Source of the DNA: Clostridiales bacterium
GTDB lineage: Bacteria; Bacillota; Clostridia; Christensenellales; QALW01
Assembly: GCA_018376855.1 (NCBI GenBank)
Contig: JAHAAN010000081.1
Span: 1-8,330 of the forward strand
DNA: 8,330 bases
Reading direction: 5' to 3'
Under the pieces are notes generated by a model, which was not told where the DNA came from, did not search any database, and saw nothing but the letters and a program-made list of their open reading frames with translations. This document shows, one piece after another, positions 1 through 6,400 of the stretch. A program made the translations under genes and the position numbers. Position 1 is the stretch's first letter, and each line of letters starts with the position of its first letter.

Positions 1-1932
1 CATCCGATGTTTCTTGCCATGCCTGCCGCTATGCGGATATGGGGAGCGGTTGAGTCATCGATGCCTTGCCCGGTTTCGGTGAATGAAGGGCGGGAGTTTC
101 TGTCGGCATACGGTGCGGAACACGGCGCAGACCAGCTTCCCGAACGGTGCTGTCGGCAAAATTGCGGCGATGTAAAGCTCACCGCTTTAAATATCTGGTT
201 TCGATATGAAAAAGATCTGCCAGATGTGGTTAAGGGGATAACGTTTACTGCGAGGTCGGGAGAATTGTTTGCAGTTCTCGGCGGCAACGGAACGGGGAAA
301 ACGACGATGCTGAAACTGATTGCCGGGCTGAAAAGGCCCTATCGGGGAGAGGTGAAAGCAAACGGTCGCGTTGGGCTTCTTCCGCAGGATCCGCAGACGC
401 TGTTTGTGAAAAAGACGGTGTTAGAGGATTTGAACGATGCGCTTGCCTCCGTTCAATTAACAAAAGAAAGCAAAGAGAAAAAAATCGGGGAGCTTGTCAG
501 GCTTTGCCGCCTGTCAGGCTTTGAGGGTCGCCATCCGTATGATCTGTCCGGCGGGGAGCAGCAGCGGGCGGCGCTGGCGAAGCTGCTGCTTACAGATCCC
601 GATATTCTTCTTTTGGACGAGCCTACAAAGGGACTTGATGCACAGTTCAAAGCGGAATTTGCCGTTATTCTGAAAAGCCTTGCCAATGCGGGCGTATGCA
701 TTGTGATGGTCAGCCATGATATTGAGTTCTGTGCGCAGTATGCGGATAGGTGCGCGCTGTTCTTTGACGGCAGTATTGTTGCTGAGGGCGCGCCTGCTGA
801 ATTTTTTTGCGGGAACAGCTTCTACACCACCTCCGCCAATCGCATTGCCAAAGAGATCATACCGAATGCGGTAACAACGGAGGATGTAATCGAAGCGATC
901 GGGGGAGAGTCAAAGGAGATTTTTCCGACCGATGCGGCTGAATATAGGAGACAGGAACGTGCCGAGGTGAAGCATGCTGAACCGAGTCCGCTTCCGCTGT
1001 GGCGAAAGATCGGAGCATGGATATCCGGACTGTTGTCCTGCTGCATTTTTATCTATGCAATCAAGACTGAAAAATTAAGCGAAATGATCGGCAAAAACGG
1101 TTTGACGGAGCTGGGAAAAGATCAGCTGCGTCTTTACAGCGTGCTGATTGTGTTTCTGATGCTGACAGCCGTTTTCATCGGGCGGCGCTCGGCTCCTCCC
1201 ATAACGGTACAAACGCCGAAGGATAAACGAAAGCTGTCGAAGCGAACTTTGGCGGCGGTCGTGCTGATCCTGCTGCTGATTCCTTTAACGCTCTTTGCGG
1301 GCGTTGTCTATATGGACCGCAAGCAGTATTATCTGACAGCGCTTGCAGTTCTAATCGAATGTATGCTGCCGTTTTTTATGGTGTTTGAAGGCCGAAAACC
1401 GAAGGCCAGAGAGCTTGCGGTCATTGCCGTGCTGTGCGCGCTCAGCATCGCCGGAAGGGCTGCGTTCTTTATGCTGCCGCAGTTTAAACCGGTGCTTGCC
1501 ATGACGATCATCGCAGGCGTTGCCTTCGGCGGAGAGACGGGGTTTTTGGTCGGCGCTGTAACGATGCTGGTATCCAATATCCTTTTTTCGCAGGGTGCAT
1601 GGACGCCGTGGCAGATGTTTGCAATGGGCATTATCGGGTTTCTTGCCGGTATTCTGTTTAAAAAAGGCATTCTTCGCCGCACTAAAGCGTCGCTTTGCAC
1701 GTTCGGAGCGCTGAGCGCTGTCGTGATCTACGGCGGGATTATGAACCCGGCTTCCGCTTTGATATGGGGAAGTGAAGCGCTGAATCTGAAATTGATCATG
1801 GGGTATTATCTTACCGGCTTTCCCATGGACTGCATCCATGCTGCGGCAACAGTGCTGTTCCTGCTGTTCCTCGCCGAGCCGGCGCTTGAGAAGCTGGATC
1901 GCATAAAAGTGAAATATGGATTAGTGGAATAA
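1..1932 (+). CDS. Fused ECF transporter: ATP-binding domain plus membrane S-component-like domain (5' partial)
   Basis: This is an energy-coupling-factor uptake transporter subunit that hydrolyses ATP to drive import of a vitamin-like substrate. The frame is open from base 1, and the first residues (PAAMRIWGAV, then CPVSVNEGREFL) resemble the linker between two tandem ECF ATPase domains, so the gene is cut at its 5' end and the ATG at 7 is not the true start. Numbering from that Met, the ATPase domain has Walker A GGNGTGKTT at 92-100, Q-loop Gln127, signature LSGGEQQR at 180-187, Walker B ILLLDEP at 200-206, D-loop 209-211 and switch His237. After a polar stretch come about three hydrophobic helices (about 333-351, 376-392, 413-434). 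About six more follow from 441 to 623, with an SQGAWTPWQM motif at 519-527 typical of S components of the CbrT-like kind. One chain therefore carries motor and substrate binder. No T component (EcfT) is visible here; it would be expected upstream. All catalytic motifs are intact. The substrate is not determinable; a corrinoid or other vitamin is only a guess. Confidence 0.9.
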   Translation, partial: HPMFLAMPAAMRIWGAVESSMPCPVSVNEGREFLSAYGAEHGADQLPERCCRQNCGDVKLTALNIWFRYEKDLPDVVKGITFTARSGELFAVLGGNGTGKTTMLKLIAGLKRPYRGEVKANGRVGLLPQDPQTLFVKKTVLEDLNDALASVQLTKESKEKKIGELVRLCRLSGFEGRHPYDLSGGEQQRAALAKLLLTDPDILLLDEPTKGLDAQFKAEFAVILKSLANAGVCIVMVSHDIEFCAQYADRCALFFDGSIVAEGAPAEFFCGNSFYTTSANRIAKEIIPNAVTTEDVIEAIGGESKEIFPTDAAEYRRQERAEVKHAEPSPLPLWRKIGAWISGLLSCCIFIYAIKTEKLSEMIGKNGLTELGKDQLRLYSVLIVFLMLTAVFIGRRSAPPITVQTPKDKRKLSKRTLAAVVLILLLIPLTLFAGVVYMDRKQYYLTALAVLIECMLPFFMVFEGRKPKARELAVIAVLCALSIAGRAAFFMLPQFKPVLAMTIIAGVAFGGETGFLVGAVTMLVSNILFSQGAWTPWQMFAMGIIGFLAGILFKKGILRRTKASLCTFGALSAVVIYGGIMNPASALIWGSEALNLKLIMGYYLTGFPMDCIHAAATVLFLLFLAEPALEKLDRIKVKYGLVE

Positions 1933-2175
1933 AATATAGCCCCGGCGGCAGCCGGCGCCGAATGTGTTTTCAGGCAAATACCGCATCCGTTCTCGTCAGC
2001 GTGCAACGTTCCGGAGGATTCTTAGTAGATGATTTTTTAAAAGCCGGCAGCGTTATGATCCGTATCGGTATTGCGCGGTTGGCTTATGTTCCGTTGTGCA
2101 GGGGTGCGGTGTCAGTTTAAGATTGCAATTTTGACTTTTATTGGAACGAGCATAAATATCTCTTCTTTTCGAAAG
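1933..2175. other. Intergenic stretch without a recognisable gene
   Basis: This is about 240 bases after the ECF stop codon. It holds a GC-rich short hairpin (CCGGC at 1942-1946 pairing with GCCGG at 1951-1955, loop GGCA) ten bases after the stop. No clean T-run follows, only GTGTTTT about ten bases later, so it is a weak terminator at best. A TTGACT occurs at 2131-2136, but no convincing -10 box lies at the right distance. Open frames here lack ribosome binding sites and family resemblance, so I see no gene. Confidence 0.6.
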
Positions 2176-2216
2176 CGGCGGCGAGAGTTTCTTCTTGCCA
2201 CCGTTAAATTTTTTAT
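2176..2216 (+). terminator. Probable intrinsic terminator for the ECF gene (imperfect hairpin plus T-run)
   Basis: Bases 2176-2187 pair with 2192-2203 around a 4-base loop. The stem is about 12 bp with one C-A mismatch and two G-T wobbles. It is followed by TTAAATTTTTTATT, a T-rich tail suited to rho-independent termination in the plus direction. It is the first T-tailed hairpin downstream of the ECF gene, although about 245 bases from its stop. It is similar in sequence to the next hairpin 51 bases on. Confidence 0.5.
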
Positions 2217-2220
2217 TCTG

Positions 2221-2270
2221 CAAAAATGCCGCCGAGAATTTTTGTTCTCGGCGGTATCTTTTATTATTTC
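2221..2270 (-). terminator. Strong bidirectional intrinsic terminator, closing the sigma-factor remnant
   Basis: A perfect 10-bp stem CCGCCGAGAA (2229-2238) and TTCTCGGCGG (2245-2254) surrounds a 6-base loop and extends to 13 bp with one G-T wobble (2226-2257). On the minus strand it begins six bases after the TAA of the sigma remnant and is followed by TTTTTG, the classic layout. On the plus strand it is followed by CTTTTATTATTTCC, so it probably also stops readthrough from the ECF side. Confidence 0.85.
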
Positions 2271-3101
2271 CTTACTCCCCAAACACAAAGGGGGATTTTT
2301 TCGTCCGGAATAAAAAGGCGTTCGTTTTCAATAAGACTCTCCATCAGCATAGCGGCGACAGCCATTCGATGGTGGATCTTCGCAATAGTTCCGCATTGAT
2401 TTTTCACACCTTTGGGTGCGTGCTCCGACAAAATCTCCGCAGCATGATCTGATACCGTTATCATGAAATCAGCAATGATTTCGCCGCTATCCCTGATGAT
2501 TTGGCATATCTTGTTATAGCAGTCAGTGCCAAATACGGGAAAGTTTGCCTGCAGACACTTTCCGTCCGATGTAATGAATTTGTTTTCGATAAGCCATGGC
2601 AGAGTTTCGTTATCTCTGTTAGGCGTGCGCACTAAAATCGCATCACACATGGCTTCGGCCTTTTTTGAAAATTGCGTGTGCTCATACCGCTGCGCACGTT
2701 CGATGATGCTATAGTTCTCAGCGGAAAACCAAGCCGAACACTCCGGATTCGATACTTCCATTCTATGTATTTTAGAAAGTAAGGACAGCTCACGCCGCAA
2801 TAAGTATATCTGTTCATCATGCGTTTCCCTTTCGATATATTCTTGCTCCGGTGTTACTTCATATACACTCATATCGTCCGCGCTGTAATCAACATGGTTT
2901 TTCATGATTTGTTCTGTGCGAATAAACTTTTTTAAGGTGCTTTCGGCAACCTTCCAAGCATATTCCCAAATGCATAATAGTACAAACGATTTCAGAAGCC
3001 AAATCATCAACCTTTTCTTTGTCATGTAGGCGAGCAAAGGCAAAGCCGTATATTGATGTTAAATTGGCGGATAATAGTTCTCCTACTTGTGTGGTGTTCA
3101 T
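2264..3101 (-). pseudogene. Decayed sigma-70-family RNA polymerase sigma factor (frameshift plus loss of region 4)
   Basis: This is a remnant of a clostridial sigma-70-like gene, normally a DNA-binding subunit that directs RNA polymerase to specific promoters. The start at 3101 has an AGGAGA Shine-Dalgarno at 3108-3113, six bases upstream. The first about 43 codons (MNTTQVGELLSANLTSIYGF..., then KVDDLASEIV) resemble sigma region 2.1-2.2. Near 2970-2977 the homology jumps to another frame, which continues with WEYAWKVAESTLKKFIR (region 2.3-2.4 like) and runs to the TAA at 2264. After RRELSLLSKIHR (ending about 2762) an intact member would continue as HREV... into the region 4 helix-turn-helix. 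Here it goes straight into an unrelated segment (NPECSAWFSAENYSII) and then a C-terminal domain ending PLCVWGVRK, as in full-length relatives that I recall. So a small non-triplet deletion and a larger in-frame deletion both seem present. The first frame unshifted would give a 70-residue product. The frames are read directly; the size of the losses is inferred from memory of the family. A terminator follows directly. Confidence 0.8.
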
Positions 3102-3123
3102 TGCTGTTCTCCTGCTGTTTTTT

Positions 3124-3154
3124 GAAAGCTTTCGTATATATAGAGACGAAAGTA
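3124..3154 (-). promoter_or_regulatory. Inverted repeat upstream of the sigma remnant, possible operator or own promoter element
   Basis: CTTTCGT (3129-3135) and its complement ACGAAAG (3146-3152) form a 7-bp inverted repeat around TATATA-containing DNA. The outer part also makes the perfect 10-bp palindrome GAAAGCTTTC (3124-3133). The element lies 23-53 bases upstream of the sigma start. Another TACTTTCGT occurs at 3256-3264 on the plus strand, matching the minus-strand TACTTTCGT at 3146-3154. Self-recognition by the lost sigma factor or repressor binding would both fit. No consensus -35/-10 pair was found for the minus strand. Confidence 0.35.
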
Positions 3155-3185
3155 AGCGTTTGGTTAATCTTTTATAAAAATCATA

Positions 3186-3199
3186 TCACAAATTTGTGA
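3186..3199. promoter_or_regulatory. Perfect 14-bp palindrome TCACAAATTTGTGA, candidate operator
   Basis: All 14 bases are self-complementary and the symmetry ends sharply at both sides. It lies about 85 bases upstream of the sigma start and about 145 bases upstream of the RHS promoter. Its TCACA and TGTGA half-sites look like those of dimeric helix-turn-helix regulators. Which gene it would control, and by what protein, is unknown. Confidence 0.35.
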
Positions 3200-3342
3200 A
3201 AACTTCATCTGCGAATGCCGCGGAATTTTCGCTCTGTGAAAATTATTGTGTAAGCTACTTTCGTTAAACATTTTCGGCGCATAAAATTGAGGGGGAAGTG
3301 AAAGGAATTGGAGGAGAAAGGGGAAAAATGTAATTTGGTATA

Positions 3343-3371
3343 TTGACTATTGGATATAGATGGAATATAAT
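3343..3371 (+). promoter_or_regulatory. Sigma-A promoter of the RHS gene
   Basis: TTGACT at 3343-3348 (five of six to consensus) and TATAAT at 3366-3371 (perfect) are separated by exactly 17 bases. Transcription would start near 3378, giving a leader of about 28 bases before the ATG at 3406. This near-consensus promoter suggests vegetative expression unless an operator intervenes. Confidence 0.85.
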
Positions 3372-3393
3372 TATTATAGAAACATATTGGTTC

Positions 3394-3399
3394 GGAGGG
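3394..3399 (+). promoter_or_regulatory. Ribosome binding site that decides the RHS start
   Basis: GGAGGG at 3394-3399 abuts an in-frame ATG at 3400, which is too close to be used. The next in-frame ATG at 3406 has a six-base spacing and opens a proper signal peptide, so it is chosen as the start. Confidence 0.8.
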
Positions 3400-3405
3400 A
3401 TGGGC

Positions 3406-6400
3406 ATGGATCGGAATAAGGGGCTGCTCAGGGGGATTGCGGCGGTATTGGTCTGTCTGATGCTGGTGTTTGCGGCGCCGGAGAGCTTTGCGGCGGCTGG
3501 GGCAGCTGTGGAGGGTTTGTTTGCGAGGGCGGAAACGGAGCAGCGGATGCTTGAAGCGGAGGATCCCGTTTATGATATTATCGGGGAAGATATATCCAAA
3601 AGAGATGCGTTTACAAAGCATTATGTGCTTCGGGATAAAAGCTATGTGTCGGTCGTGTCGGAGGAGCCGGTGCATTATTATGCAAACGGCGCATGGCAGG
3701 AGATCGACCCGACGCTGGAGAGGCGGGAGGACGGAACGCTTGTCAATGCAGCGGGTGCGTTTGAGGCGGTTTTGGGGGAAGACATTTCCGGTGAGCGTGC
3801 GGTAACGTTAGCGTACGGCGGTTATGAGCTTTCATGGCGGGCGCTGGGAACGCTGAACGGCAGGAAAAACGCAGCTGCGGAAAATTACGGGCAGCAGAAA
3901 AAACAGGGAAAGGTCAAGAGAAGCGAGCTTGCGGAAAAGAAGGTCGGAGCGGTGCGTTACCAAGATACCTATGCAAACACGGACATAGAGTATCAGGTTG
4001 CGTATAACGGGCTGAAGGAAAACATTATCATTCGTGCACGGCAGAATAAATACGAGTATTCGTTCATCTACCGAATGGGAGAGCGGCTGGCGATGCGGAC
4101 GGAAGAGAGCGGCGGCGTTGCAATCTATGATCGGGAGACGGCGGAAACGGTGTTTGCGATTCCCGCGCCGTACATGGTCGACGCGAACGGCGAGCTTTCT
4201 TATGACGCATATTATACGCTGAAGGAACAGGGGAAGGGGCAGTACCGCCTTACGGTAACGGCAAGCGCGGATTTCATTCGCAGCGCGGCGCTTCCCGTAA
4301 CGCTGGATCCGGCTATCTTTATTCAGCGTGTTACCGAGCAGGCGGCGGTCAGAACATCCTATCTGGCAAGCGGAACGAACTATGCTTCCCAAACGAACTT
4401 GGGGGCGGATAAAAAGATTCTCTATGTGGGTTATGAGGCGTCGGCATATAAATGGTGCCGCACATATATCCAAACGGATCTTCCCAAGCTGACAGGGAGC
4501 GATATCGTAACCAACGCATACATCGGCTTGGTGCAGAAGCAGGGGCGGTATAATACCGTGTCGGCAGCGGAGCAGGCGATCGGGATCGCGGAGGTTCGGC
4601 GGAGCTGGTCGCCGTCCACGCTGACATGGAATATGCAGAAGAGCGATAGCTTCGGGGATTTCTTGGATTACCAGTATGTTGTGCGCAACGAGCGCACGTC
4701 CGGTTCGGGTACGTATTTCGATATCCCTATGCAGTGGAACGTTACCGCGGCCGTGAAGCGCTGGTATGCGCAGAACGAGCTGACGGCCTGCGCTTCCGGC
4801 AACAGCGAAAACTTCGGCTTTGTGCTCAGAATGGTGAACGAAAATCTCAGCGGCACATCGCCGGCAAGCCATGCCATTTATTATAACGACCGTACCGTAA
4901 CGAATTATGCGCCGTATCTTGTTATTGAGTACCGCAATAACAAGGGCTTGGAAAGCTATTGGACGTATCACGGCCAAAGCGCAGGTAGAGCAGGCGTGGG
5001 GCAGGTGAACGATTATACCGGCAATCTCGTTTTTACGCATGCGGATGCGTCGACTTCAGGCAGCCGTATGCCGGTAACGCTCAGCCATGTATATAATTCC
5101 TACGACGCCGATGTGGAAAACGCCGTGATCCCCTGCGGCAAGGGGTGGATGCTGAGTATCGCGCAAACGGTTACGCCCGTTGCCGATGCAGGCATTGCCG
5201 CCAATTATCCGTATTATTATACGGATTCCGACGGCACGCGCCATTATTTTATGAAGACAAGCGACAATAAGCTGATGGATGAGGACGGCCTTGGCTATAC
5301 GCTCACAGTCAATACGTCCGGAGACGTGAAATATACCGTGAAGGACCGCAGCGGCAATACCATGTCGTTCGACGGGCAGGGCAGGCTTGTTAAGATTGCG
5401 GATACGGCGTATAACTATGCGTCCGTGGCATATTCCGCTTCGGCGGTTACCGTAACCGACGGCACGGGTCAGAGTATCGTGATCGCGCTTTCCGGCGAGC
5501 GCGTCAGCAGCATTACCACGCCCGACGGCAAAGCGGTGTCCTATCAGTACAACGCCGCAGGCTATCTCGTTTCCGTTACGTATCCCGACGGCAAATCCTC
5601 TTATTACACCTATGCCGCCGCGCCCGCGCAGGCCGACGGCGCGCAGAATACGCGCCCGCTGCTCAGCGCGCAGGAGCCGGGCGGCTATGCCGTGCATTAT
5701 GAATATACGCCCGACCGCGCAAGGCGCGTCAGCCGTGTGTACGAGACCGGCGGCGGGCAGCTCGGGCAGGGCATGTATGTCGCTTACGGTGAGGATGCTT
5801 CCACCACCTTTACCTCCGCCGGGGTGGACGGCGTGTTCGGCACAAACGACGATATCTTAACCGTTTGCCAGTTTGATCATTTCGGCCATACCGTCGCTTC
5901 CTACAGCAGGCTGAAGGGGAGCGTCGATTCCGTGCTCTCCGCGCAGTATTATGGCTTTGATACCACGGATTATTCCGCCTATCAGGCGGCCAATAACCGC
6001 CTCACTTCCGTTGCCTCCGGCAATGTGGGCGCGGCGAACCGCGTCGTTCAGCCGGGCTTTGAATCCATGAACGGAGTGGAGACCTACAAAGAGGATAATG
6101 CAATTTTTGTCCTGAATCCTTCTATAAAGCTGCAGGGGCAGGCAAGCGCAAGTATTTTCACTTCCTCCGAAACCGGCGGCCTTGCGCTGTATAAGCAGAC
6201 GTTCGCGCTGATGCACTTCCGTTCTTCCGATCGCAGTTATACCGCGTCGGTCTATGTTTATGTGCCGGAGGGCGTTACCGGCAGCGGCGGCGTTGTCATC
6301 GGCGTGTGCCCTGCAAATGCTGCCCTTTCGGAATCGGATTACACCGTGATCCCGCTCAGCGAGCTTGCGCGCGAGCAGAACGGCTGGTCGCGCATCAGCT

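Larger units (their letters stand above)
3102..3405. other. Divergent intergenic region between sigma remnant and RHS gene
   Basis: This is about 300 bases of AT-richer DNA between two divergently read genes. It holds the ribosome binding site and presumed promoter of the sigma remnant, short inverted repeats and a perfect palindrome, and the strong promoter and ribosome binding site of the RHS gene, each listed separately. A purine-rich GGAGGAGAAAGG at 3310-3321 is followed by ATG TAA and so starts no protein. No further coding potential was seen. Confidence 0.7.

Noticed and set aside
2131..2257. A possible small RNA from TTGACT at 2131 to the terminator hairpin
   Set aside because: At 16-18 bases spacing only TAAATA-like bases occur, a poor -10 box, so there is not enough evidence to call a transcript.
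2071..2313. A small plus-strand open frame over the double hairpin
   Set aside because: Its start has no ribosome binding site, and its apparent internal peptide repeat (RREFL) comes from the duplicated terminator DNA.
3310..3333. A strong purine-rich ribosome-binding-like site followed by ATG
   Set aside because: The ATG is followed at once by TAA, and the site lies upstream of the promoter, so it would not be on the RHS transcript.
3470..3805. A 111-codon plus-strand open frame overlapping the start of the RHS gene
   Set aside because: Arg/Met-rich shadow in another frame without its own ribosome binding site; the main frame has signal peptide and family motifs.
3832..5040. A 402-codon minus-strand open frame
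   Set aside because: It is antisense to the signal-peptide-bearing RHS gene, rich in Arg/Ile/Cys in a pattern typical of shadows, and has no recognisable domain.
5056..5697. A 213-codon minus-strand open frame
   Set aside because: Antisense to YD repeats. Its Gly/Arg/Ile-rich translation reflects the repeated codons of the plus strand.
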